NCBI RefSeq assembly: GCF_963678975.1 | Contig: NC_089281.1 | Location: forward strand, 10,255,277 to 10,319,276 | Direction of reading: 5' to 3' | DNA length: 64,000 bases | Source: Dysidea avara | Taxonomy: Eukaryota; Porifera; Demospongiae; Dictyoceratida; Dysideidae | Shown: positions 25,322 through 36,900 of the stretch, one piece after another | How the letters are laid out: each line of letters opens with the position of its first letter | How positions within the stretch are numbered: position 1 is the stretch's first letter | Position numbers and translations under genes: made by a program | Notes under the pieces: model-generated | The model's input: only the letters and a program-made list of their open reading frames with translations | Told to the model about the DNA's origin: nothing | Database searches by the model: none

Positions 25322-26060
25322 TTGTTCTTTTCATCAAGCACACATCAACACTTCACCTGAAATCATACCCATGAGGAGAATGCAGTATTACGTGTCATTG
25401 CAAGATTATCTATATGGCTATGCCCTTCAGCTACATTGATTAGTAACTCAATATGCAAGTTCCTTGAAATTTGGCTCATTTTTGCAGTACTGCTTTATGC
25501 GGTCTGACACAATACCTAGCTAGCTACAACCCAATCAAAAGTTTCACCACACTTTTGCACAAGGAAACTATTAAAAGTACATTGTCTGTTACATTCCTTT
25601 CCTGAACTTGTATTGGAATAGAATTGCACACTGATGTACGCTCTTGATAGCTAATCAGCTAATTACAATAGTGTTTCTACACTTGCTGTGTCATTATGTC
25701 ATTATTGTTATACTATTTGTCAAAAACGAAAAAAATACCTTGTCACCTCTATAAATTGGCATAGCTAGAAATGGTTGACTGCAATATTTCTCTTGAGAAA
25801 AATCCACATGCATGCAAAGGTATGGCTAGCTACAACCTAATATTTCAAAGAAATTGTGTGGCCTGAAGTTTATTCATTTATTTATTTATTTGTACTGAAC
25901 AGTCAGCCCTGCTGGTGTCAGTCGTGTGCTCAGGAAAAAAAAAGGTACATTAATTACACAAAACAATTGCTAAAGCATTAGTTATGAGATCATAATGTTA
26001 GCTATATCGTTTGCAGGAGCACTAAAGACTGATCAGGGAGGGAGGCTATGCACATGCACC
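25322..26060. other. No gene seen
   Basis: AT-rich intergenic DNA with a short TTTA repeat near 25876. No exon-like frame was recognised on either strand. Confidence 0.4.
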
Positions 26061-26072
26061 TAGCGGCTATTT

Positions 26073-26191
26073 AGTCTCGTGCCCATGCAGACCGCTTTTA
26101 TTCTTATTGTGTGGGGGCGGAGAAAAAAGGCCTTTTTTTTCCTCCGCCCCCACACAATAAGAAAAAAAGCGGTCTGCATGGGCACGAGACT
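26073..26191. mobile_element. Near-perfect hairpin MITE with 11-bp target duplication
   Basis: The 119-bp element starts AGTCTCGTGCCCATGCAGAC and ends with the exact complement. The two arms of about 57 bp pair almost completely around a short centre near 26132. The same 11 bp, AGCGGCTATTT, flank both sides (26062-26072 and 26192-26202). A long hairpin with a 9-11 bp duplication suggests a Mutator-like foldback MITE. The very high arm identity suggests recent insertion. Confidence 0.85.
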
Positions 26192-26301
26192 AGCGGCTAT
26201 TTGGCTGAGGACCCATAGCTAGCTACACATATTGGCTAACTATTAGTTAATAGCCTTTTCTATTATGATCTACAGGATTTAACCCACTGAATTAATTTCG
26301 A

Positions 26302-26341
26302 TCTCGCGGCGTTCCGCCGACAGACCGCGGGCGCCGCGAGA
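26302..26341. repeat. GC-rich hairpin
   Basis: TCTCGCGGCG and CGCCGCGAGA are perfect inverted repeats with a 20-bp GC-rich loop (26312-26331). This is the most GC-rich spot in an AT-rich neighbourhood. It borders the end of retroelement X copy 2, so it may be part of that element or a separate short insertion. Confidence 0.7.
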
Positions 26342-26344
26342 CTG

Positions 26345-27012
26345 TACATACTGAAAACTACACCATGATACTACTACTTATTACCTAACTATATACTTAT
26401 TACTACCTACGTACTTAACTTTTTTTTTATTTATTGTTACTGGGCAGACGGCAATTGCCGATGCGCCCAGGGGGCGATCAACACCCCAAAGAAATCACAC
26501 ATACACATAAGATATACAGCAAACAATTAGATAGACAATAAGTAATTAGTAAATGTATCTATGTTTTCTGATTCTATGACAGATACTGGCAAGCTGTTCC
26601 AATCTTTGATTGTTCTTGGAAAAAAAGCATGTTGATAATAACTGGACCGTGTACTGGGTTGGATAAAGTGGTGAGTGTGGTGGTGTCTGGTGGATCGTTG
26701 AGTTGGCAAGAAATATGGTGGAATGGATAATCCTGATAAGTTGTTGATTCCTTTATAAAATGTTTGTAGTCGACCAATTCTTCGTCTAGATTCAAGTGAC
26801 GGCCAACCCATAATCTCTAGCATATCAGTTACACTGCTAAGTCTATTATAGTCAGACAGTGCCCACCGAGCAGCTCTACGTTGGACCTTTTCTAGGGACT
26901 TAACCAATGTCAAAGCCAGGAAATTCGTCCTCAGCAGTAAGCGAATACTGGCGGAGTATCATTTTCGCATTGTACCTCCACAAAGTCACAGACAGCTGCT
27001 GGAGAAGTTGGC
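26345..27012 (-). mobile_element. Retroelement tail 'X', copy 2, split by a LINE
   Basis: Read on the minus strand, 27012-26905 matches 24820-24930 of copy 1, and 26419-26345 matches the following 24925-25005. The two halves are separated by the LINE insertion at 26420-26897. Copy 1 shows the uninterrupted state. The right end lies only about 100 bp from the EXT2 start codon. Confidence 0.7.
26420..26897 (-). mobile_element. 5'-truncated LINE (CR1/Jockey-like RT end), copy 2
   Basis: The 478-bp insertion has a poly-A tail on the minus strand (plus-strand T run at 26420). It is flanked by ACTTAAC at 26413-26419 and 26898-26904, a 7-bp target duplication. The coding part (to stop at 26527) has SLEKVQRRAARW, RRRIGRLQTFYK and FPRTIKDWNSLP, the C-terminal region typical of CR1/Jockey-type non-LTR reverse transcriptases. 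The exact clade was not determined. Confidence 0.85.
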
Positions 27013-27049
27013 GACTAGTTGGTACCACGATATTATTGTAGACTAATTA

Positions 27050-27061
27050 GGCGCCTGCGCC
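27050..27061. promoter_or_regulatory. GC-rich palindromic site before EXT2
   Basis: GGCGCCTGCGCC followed by AAA lies about 53 bp upstream of the EXT2 ATG. It resembles an NRF1-type or E2F-type (GCGCCAAA) site. With so little sequence between the retroelement remnant and the ATG, it is the best promoter candidate. This is inference only. Confidence 0.35.
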
Positions 27062-27113
27062 AAATGTTGGTTTGTTCTATTTACCAAGCGTTATGGTTTG
27101 ATTTGTTAGCGGA

Positions 27114-27847
27114 ATGGCCTCAAAGAGTGTTGCTAGAAGACTTGTTACTTTTATACTGATATTATTATTATCTATACTAATTCTTGGAATGTACTTTAAT
27201 CCATTCCGTGCGAGAAGAGACGAGCAAAGTATTTTACGTGTTAAGAACTCAGATGGATCGGGTGTTCAAGTACGTTCCTGTACGGTTCATAAATGTTTTG
27301 AGATCTCCCTGTGCTCATTAAGTATACGAGACAGGGTTGGCGTGTATGTTTATGATGAAATGACGTTTGTGGACAGTCATGGAAATGCATTGAATGTCCC
27401 TTACTCGTTGGAGTATAAAGAGATGTTACAGGCAGTTAAATCAAGTCCTTATTATCAAGTTAACTTCTCAAAAGCCTGTCTGTTTATTCCACCTATTGAT
27501 ACACTAAGTCAACTCAGGATTAATACATCGGATGTTTCAAGGATTTTAGCCAGTATACCTGGGTATGTAACTACTCGTAGGTAGATCCATAGTTTCAGTT
27601 TGTATGTTGTTTGTTTACAGTTGGGAGGATGGGTCAAATCATTTGATAGTTAACATGATTCCTGGCTCCTCACCAGATTTTAATACTACAATAGATATTG
27701 CTTATGGTAAGGCTATTTTAGCCGGAGGTGGATTCTCAGAGAGATCATATAGGAGAGACTTTGATGTTAGTATACCAGTGTATAATGGTATAACTAGACG
27801 AGCTTATACTGAGACATCCACCACAACTTTTAGGTAAGGGGACAACC

Positions 27848-27910
<63 letters not shown>

Positions 27911-30900
27911 TGAGTGAGTGAGTGAGTGAGTGAGTGAGTGAGTGAGTGAGTGAGTGAGTGAGTGAGTGAGTGAGTGAGTGAGTGAGTGAGTGAGTGAGTG
28001 AGTGAGTGAGTGAGTGAGTGAGTGAGTGAGTGAGTGAGTGAGTGAGTGAGTGAGTGAGTGAGTGAGTGAGTGAGTGAGTGAGTGAGTGAGTGAGTGAGTG
28101 AGTGAGTGAGTGAGTGAGTGAGTGAGTGAGTGAGTGAGTGAGTGAGTGAGTGAGTGAGTGAGTGAGTGAGTGAGTGAGTGAGTGAGTGAGTGAGTGAGTG
28201 AGTGAGTGAGTGAGTGAGTGAGTGAGTGAGTGAGTGAGTGAGTGAGTGAGTGAGTGAGTGAGTGAGTGAGTGAGTGAGTGAGTGAGTGAGTGAGTGAGTG
28301 AGTGAGTGAGTGAGTGAGTGAGTGAGTGAGTGAGTGAGTGAGTGAGTGAGTGAGTGAGTGAGTGAGTGAGTGAGTGAGTGAGTGAGTGAGTGCAGTTCTT
28401 GAACTGTATTGATCAGCGTGGGGAGACTGTTTGGATTTGTGTGTGCACATGCACACATGCACACTTGCACACATGCACATGTGTATTGTGTATACACATG
28501 TGCTTTGCGTTTCTTTTTCTGTTGACAGGAAACAGTATTTGACTATATTTAGAAGTCCATATCATTTACCTGAACTAATTGAGATCCTTGAAAAGTTATC
28601 ACACGAGGAGCAAGTAATGAGTTTACACTCTTGTTCCAAAGGATTGTTATCAGATGATCAGCCATCCATACTTCATCAGTGTTTTGGTAGTGAGGTCGTT
28701 GATTATCCAGCCATCCTGATGCAATCAAGATATTGTCTGATAGTTCAAGAGCTTCGTTATGGTTCACATCAATTATTGGATGCCTTGATGACTGTAAGTC
28801 AGTTTGACTGGTCAGCTTTGTATGTATGTTCCGTTTGTCTGAATTGGATATAGGAGGTAATTGTAGTAAACTGTTCTGTGGTCAAGGGGACAGGACAGGA
28901 CATTATTATTAGAGATGGACCGATACCACTTTTTACCGATATTTCCGATACGAGTATTTGTACTGAAATTATTTGCCGATACCGATACCGATACTATACA
29001 TTGAAGCCTAGACAAGTTTATTATAGAAATTTCATTGTTGTGATACATAGTTAGCTATTAAAATATCACAGTAATTGATTGATCTCAGTTCAATCAAGTT
29101 TTAAAATATAACAGCTAAACATGATAAACATCATTGTGGATTACTAATTTCTTGATTTGAGGTAGTTTTCTTGTAAGCTTATTGATAAGGCAATTAATTT
29201 TTGTGGACAGCTGATAATTGTACAATGTTTGTTACAGCTTTTCAACCAAACTTTTTCATGAAAAAGCAAGCCAAGTAGTCATAAACTTAATTCTTGGGGA
29301 ACAACTGCACTACCATTTAATTACAAAGGATTCACGTGCTCTAATATATTAGAATACACACGGAGCAATTGCAGCAATACTTGGAAAAGAGTAACAAAGG
29401 CTTTGTTTCGCTACTTTGTTCTGGAAACTTAGCTAGAGATGGTTTAATAAAAGTGGTGAGTGTCTACTGTGGTATCTGTACCTTGTATTACCGATACCGA
29501 TCCGATACCGATACCACTGGTATCGGCATCGATACCGATACCAGTATCGGTATCGGTCCACCTTTAATTATTATGATGATTGCTTGTGTGCTTGTGTGTG
29601 TGTACAGGATTTAGCTCTAGTTGATCATGGGTATGCAAATGGTGTATAAACCAAAAGTGTGTGCAGAAGTGAAGATTCCTACAAGATTCTAGTTGTTAAT
29701 TGATATACTTTATGGAAAACTATTCTGTTGTAATTTAAAACTCATCCTTGCAAAATTTCTTAAATCCAGAGATTTTATTTGCAGAAATATATTTGCACTT
29801 GACAGTAAGCACTACTGACACTATTGCAATCAATACATTTCTCCATGATTCCTACAATTACATAACTTATTTTGTTTGGCAGTTTTTCTGACCTGTATGT
29901 ATACAGTACAGTAGTACCAAGAGTAAATATTATTTTCTCTTGGTAGTACTTATAATAGGGATCATAATGGTTTGGGTTTTTCTGGCCAACTTTACTTTTT
30001 CCTTCACAACAGCTCTAAACTAAAGAGCCTGAGCAACTCTTAACAATGAACTTAGTAACTATTTTGTAAGCTTTCTGTGCTGTAGAGGACCAAAAACAGA
30101 GCTATGTTGAAACCTTACCCCATACACTGTATGGCTGCATATTAACTGCTAGCACCTGTTAACATAACCAGGCACAGCCCAGGCAATCACTATGTGTGGC
30201 TGCAAAGACATTTCATAAAAGATAGAACACAGTTATATCCCGAGTGTTACGCTCCTTTGCGCCTTGCAGTGTTTATGAGCTCCTGGTAGTATTGGTTAGG
30301 ATTATTCAAACCCAAAATGCCTGCAGAGTGACCCCCAAACCATTTCAATAAGCATTTTTCTATTACACATTGAAAAGTATGTGAATTTGTTGTCTTAAGG
30401 AGATACACATATGCTGATGATGCAGGCGTGTGTATATACAGCATCATTGTTCACTACAGGGTTGTATACCAGTGATTGTCACTGATGGTTATGTGTTGCC
30501 ATTCTCTGAAGTGCTAGACTGGAGTAGAGCATCAATTAGAGTACACTCACATGATCTTAGCAAACTGTTCACTACTATACTGAGTAGGATTTCAACTGAA
30601 CATGAAACTGAACTGAGAGATCAGGTTAGGATGAGTATTAATATAATCGTGGTAGATTGGAGTGATAGTTGTGTAGTACTCTCCAAAACATGCCACAGTA
30701 TGTGTAAAAAGTTTACATGAAATTGTGCACTGTGGACTAAGGAGCTCTGCTGGCATGTTGTTGTTTACATACTGTAGTGTTAACCACAAAGTTCATCATA
30801 GAAACATGTGTTTTTTAAGTGTACCGTAATATATAGCCTGAAACAATTCAAATCAGTTTCTACAATGTTTCCTGCGGTAAATTAAAATCTTCCAAGCTAG

Positions 30901-33900
30901 GTTGCTTTCATGTTATTCACTTATTGCGTCCCAAGTCCAAGTAGTCCAGGGAACTAAAGGACATCCCAAGACAGTCCTGGTATTATTCACCTATAGTCCT
31001 GGTGTTATTCACCTACTATGAGTTTCAGTCTTTGCACATGCACTTAACAACGTGGCTATGACTGGAGTACAATCAGTACAAGTAAGTATTTACATTTGCG
31101 AAGATATTTGCAATGATTAGTTCAATACTACCCTTCCATAAGAAAGCACATATACATAGGTAGCTATCTTTTAAGACAGTGTGGTGGTGGGCATGTCATC
31201 ACAACTATCTTGTTGGTGTATTCAAGTACTATGACAGTTTCTGGCACTGCAATTCTTTAACAAATTTGCTTCAAGGCCTACACTACTTGCATAACTTTAC
31301 TGCAATAGTGACAGTTTGAGATGATTGCATTGCTTGAGTGCTTGCCACTAAACAAAAAAATGCATTGCATAATATTTCAAGGGGAATGCAGTGTATTGTC
31401 ATGAATAGCAATCTATTTGCGATAATTGTGAAAATTTCTCTATAAAAAGAAAAAAACATGCTGTATGGTATTTATTCACTCATCAATGTACACAGGGATT
31501 ATTTTTGTGGGAGAAATATTTCAGTTCAATGGGACGAATTATTATCACAGCCCTTGATATCATCAATGATAGGATATTTCCACATCATGCCAAGACCTAT
31601 GAGGTATGCTATACACTTGGAAGACTTAGACATGTTCTTTTTTTTATTAATAGACATGGAACAATAATCCAGCTGATGTGATGTCAGCTAGTAAATTCCA
31701 GTACAACTATCTCAAATTACCGTTACCTGCTCCAGATGTCTCTCAAGGCTTTACAGCAGTTATTCTCACTTATGATCGTGTTGATATGTTATATCAAGTG
31801 ATTAGAGGGATAGCCAAAGCTCCCAGCCTTGCCAAGGTATTGGTGCTGTATGTGTACACATGCGTGCGTGCGTGTGTGCGTGCGTGTGTGCGTGCGTGCG
31901 TGTGTGTGTGTGCGTGTGTGTGTGTGTGTAGAATTAATTCCCTTACCTATTGACCATTGTGATAGATAGTCTAGAGTTAGTAACGAAACGGAGGTTCGAA
32001 GCTATCCGAATGGACAATCTCGACGATAGCGGATCGATTCAACTTACACGTGTTCACTCTTCATGAAGCGCACTAATCAGCCTACAACAAACGTGATACA
32101 TACACACAATGAATTACGTAATCACTACAACTACTACTAATAATAATAACATTGTCAGCTACTAGTTCTCGACATCCTCCAGGGGGCCACATAGTGTTCT
32201 CGTCCACTTTGAACTTGTTGCCTTCCTCGAATTGCTGCTTGACGGATGGGTCGAGTGTGTTTGGAACTACCACTTGCTGCTTCAACTGTGGGATTCTGGG
32301 CAACACTGTCTGATAACTTTTCCTTATGTTGGTAATTTTGCTTCTGAATGGAACTGGATTCTGCTGTACTGACTTCCAGGGGGTATAACTTGGTTATTGG
32401 ACGGTTTTTCCTGCCAGTTGATGTTCTAATATTCGCAGCTCTGATGAGACCATCTTGTCCAGAAATAGTGTCCTCAACTACTGCAAGACGCCAAGTGAGA
32501 CGGGGAGTATCGTCATGCACTAGAACAATAGCTCCTGACTTGATTGTTTGAACATTGGAGCCACTTGTTTGATGAAACTCTCGAAGCCCAGTGAGATATT
32601 CTTGCCTCCATCTAGTCCAAAAGTGTTGCAACAATGCTCCTTGTTTCTTAGCTCTTGTCTGAATATTGGTGTCTCCAAAGTCAGGATCACTGTAGTCGTA
32701 CTCAGTAGTCACATGGTAGGGCACACAAGCAACTTTCCTGCCATACAGTAGGTGGGCAGGAGTGATGGGGTCTGGGTCATTTATGTCTGTGGGGGCAGTA
32801 GTAAGGGGCCGGTTATTAAGAATACCCTCTATTTCAACAATTAAAGTTTGAAGGCTGTTTAGTGTTGTGAATGCTCTCCCCAGGACCTTCTTCAAGACCG
32901 ACTTTGTTAACCCGATTAGCCTCTCCCAGAAACCCCCAAACCAGGGGGCTCACTTGGGAATAAACTTCCATTCTACCCCAGTCCTAGCTAAGGTGTCTGT
33001 AAGTGAGGGTGAGGAGAATAAGGCCTTCAATTCCGCTGCCGCTGAAAGAAAGGTTGAGCCATTGTCTGACAATACAAGGCGTGGTAAGGACCTCCTGCTA
33101 CTGAAGCAACGGAAGGCCTGTAGAAAGCATTCGACCGTGAGATCTGTTACGATCTCAAGGTGTACTGCCCGACTTACAGCGCAGGTGAATAGACAAATGT
33201 ACACCTTGTGTTCTCCTCCAATGCCTCTCACATACAGAGCACCTGAGAAGTCGATCCCAGTGACTTCAAATGGCATGGATTGTTGTACACGGGCCTTCAC
33301 CAGTGGGGGAGGATCCGGTGCAGAGTATGGTTTACCAGCTAATTTCTTGCAGGTCACGCACTTCCTCAGTAAGGATCTTATTCTTTGCCTTGCACATGGC
33401 ACCCAATACATTTGGCGGAGGGATGTCAGTGTCATGCTAACCCCAGCATGGTATTGTTGCTTGTGTATGTGCCAGATGAGAAGGGAGGTAAATGGGTCCT
33501 TTTGTGGTAGAAGAAGAGGAAATTTAGCTGATTCTGCGAGCGGTGCATTATGTATTCTACCACCACAACGGATCAAGCCAGTGTGATCCACATAGAGTCG
33601 GAGCTGCCTCACCAGTGGCAGTCTTGATGCACGATTAGTCGACCGTAGACAGCTTAGTTCCTCTGGGAAGCACCTGTGCTACACATTACCCACCCATCGA
33701 AGATTGGCAATGGATATTTCAGATGGGGTTAGTGATCCTGTGAGCTTAAAGAGCTTTTGCCTGGTGTTATGGGCAAAACGCAGAACATACGCAGTTACGT
33801 CTAGCAGCTTGGTGTAGCTACTGTAAGCTGAAGGATCAACAATGTTGTGCAAGCCAGTGGTAGGTGGCAATATAGCTGTGTTGTGAACCCCAGCAGTTGA

Positions 33901-36900
33901 TAGCGGGTCATCAGCAGTGACAGCTTGTATAATCATGGCTTCAGAAGGATTCCAGGTGGGCCACTTGGCAGGAGATGACAGCCAAGAGGGGCCATTTCGC
34001 CACAACACTGAATCGGCCAGTTGTGATGCTGTCAATCCACGGGTCAAAAGATCCACAGGATTGGAAGCTGTTGGACAATATTGCCATAGTGATGATTTGG
34101 ACTGAATCTCTTTCACCCTATGTGCGATGAAAGGTTTAAGCTTCTTCTTGCTTTTGAGCCAGCACAGAACTATTTGGCTGTCAGACCAGTAGTAAATGGT
34201 GGCACTAAGCTTGAATGAATCCACCACAAAGGGGCCTAGGCGAGCTGCTACAACTGCGGCCGTAAGTTCAAGCCTAGGCAGCGAGTGTTGCTTGATGGGA
34301 GCTACACGAGATTTTGACATTACAAGTGAAGAATAGTTGCCACATTGGATGTAGACAGCAGCTCCATATGCCTTTGGGCTGGCCTCAGCGAAGACATGTA
34401 GGACAGCAGAAGAAAGGTCTGCTGCTTGGAGCATAGGTATGTACTGTCTTGGAATTTTTTGTTGTAAAGCAGTAGAGATATCTGTTGTTATGGTAGCCCA
34501 TCTGATCTGACAGGGTTTAGCCAATTCCGCATCCCAAGATACATTATCTTGCCAAAGTTCTTGAAGTAACAACTTGGCAGTTATTGTTACTGGAGTGGCT
34601 AGACCAAGTGGGTCAAAGATTGAAGCTGTGTACCGCAAGATATCACGCTTCGTCACTGGAGTGCAAGTGGCAAGATCAGATTTGGAGTAGAGATACAATT
34701 CATCAAGCTGAACATTCCAGCATAGGCCAAGGACCTTGACAACCTCTTCAGTCTCAGCTACACTGTGCTGGTGTGCTAGATTCCTGAGCATTGGACTGTT
34801 AGACGCCCAGGTGCGGAGGTTGAACTTCGATAAGTTCATCAATGAACGTGACTCTAAGAAGTATTGAGTGGCCTCTTGTTCAGTGTCACAGCCAGTGACT
34901 ACATTGTCGACATATAGACTGTCAAGGAGATTGGCAGATAGTGGTGTTTGATGCTGTTGTAGGTGAAAGGTGATAGCTGCATTGAGCATAAACGGTGAGC
35001 AGCTAGCTCCAAACAGGACAACCTTAAAGCGATACAGTTGAAATGTACTGTTGGGGTCAAGCGGGTTAGACAACCAGAGAAAGCGTGTATAGTCTCTGTC
35101 AGACTCATCAAGCTGTACATGAAGGAACGCTTTCTCGATGTCAGCAGACAGACCATACATAAACAAACGAAAGCGTAGCAGTATGGCACACAGATGGTTA
35201 AGAAAGGGTGGGCCTACCTGAAGGCAGTCATTGAGGCTAGGGTAGTGGGATGACTGCTTACAGCTGCAGTCATACACTATGCGGACTGGTGTGGTAGCCG
35301 AGTCCTTCCTAACAGGTCGATGGGGGATGCAATGAGATTGTTTGGTGTTGAAATCATTGACTCTCTCAATGAAGCCTTTGGTCTCTTGGTCAGCAATAAT
35401 CTGGCCATACATGCTCAAGAGTTCTGGGGTCTTAGCTAACCTCTTGGCCAAGGATTTGGTACGCTTGGCACATATGGAGAAGTTGGAAGGCAGAGGGGGG
35501 TGATCCTCCTTCCAAGGGAATTTCAGGGACAAGGCTCCATCCGGTTGGCGCTTGATATTAGATTGCATGTAGTCTTTCAAGAAATGGTTATCACTGTCCA
35601 TGGTAGTTGAGGAAATTCCAGTTGACTCTGTTTTCCAGAAGGTGTCAAGGCTAAGGTCATCTACAGCTGTAAAGTTTACTTGAATCAAGTTAGCAGCTGC
35701 TGATGGCTGCAGTAGAGGGCCAGACAATAAATAGCCTAGATGGGACTTGACAGCTGTAGGGCCATTGCCACGTATGACTTGGTCTTGGACAAATGTCCAA
35801 TAGTAATCGGCACCTACAAGAACATTAATCTCGAAGTTGTCATCCTCTGTGACAGGGTGAGCTAACTGCAAGCCCTTCAAGTAGGGTAACTTGGTAAGCT
35901 CCATCCGCATGGAGTTCTGTAGTGGAGCCGCCAGCTGAGGTACAACCAAAACTGAGATAGGAATGGGGCTCTGACCAATTGTGTGTATTGAGATTGTAGC
36001 TACTTGAAGGAGTCTGGCAGAAGATGCACGGTTTCCAAAGGATGACAAAGATACCCGTTCTCTGTTTGTTGTCTTCAGGCAAAGTCTATCTGCGAGGTCC
36101 TGAGAGGTGAAGGAGCGCTGTGCGCCTTCATCAAGGAGAATGTTTCCTTTCGTGCTATACGGACCTGCAGAGACTGTGGCGATAGCAGTCTTCAGCAGGC
36201 AGGGACTACGAATATACTCAAGGGGGGTTTGGGGCCTAGAGACAGTGGTAAGTGCACTTGTACTAGCAGCAGGGGGGGCCTGCGGAGGAGGCACTGACTG
36301 AATGTGGTTTGCTACAGGGGCAGGGGGTAGCTGAGGGGTGCTAGGGGGTGGTGGCTGTGGATTTCTGGTTGTAGCAATGAGAGAATGACACAAGCTTGTG
36401 TGGTGTTTCTGGTTGCACTGTTTGCAACGTCTGCGGGAGGTGCACTGTGACACTCTATGGTGTGCCAGGCAATTAAAGCACAGACCTGCTCCCTTTACAA
36501 TAGACGTGCATTGCTGGTGGTCTGTAACAACAGTGCACTGGTTGGCTGTGTGCGAGCCCTTGCAGTAGGTGCAAACTGGTTCCCTCTTCTCTCGTTGGCC
36601 TGCAGATTTAGCTGCTCCGGTGTGGAGGGATGCAGCTGTGGAGTGGAACTCTTTGTTAGAGTCATTAGAGTAATGTCCTATTTCAAGGACGCGGATTTCC
36701 TTAAGGATGCAAGCCATGACATCCCTGATGGTCCACTCACCACCACTATTGTCCCTAGCAAACTGCTTTCTAAGGTCAGCAGGAAGCTTTCCTAAGACCA
36801 TGCGGGTCAGCATAGTACTGTAGGTGTCTGGAGACTTTCCCAGAGACATCAAAGCTCTCATGTGGCTTTCCAGCTTGTCATGAAAATTCTGTAGGCTAGT

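Noticed and set aside
27745-28497. Long minus-strand frame of Thr-His-Ser-Leu repeats
   Set aside because: It is a by-product of the TGAG array in EXT2 intron 2 and overlaps an EXT2 exon on the other strand.
32347-33586. Plus-strand frames of 67 to 239 codons within the BEL/Pao element
   Set aside because: They lie opposite the conserved integrase on the minus strand and show no domain.
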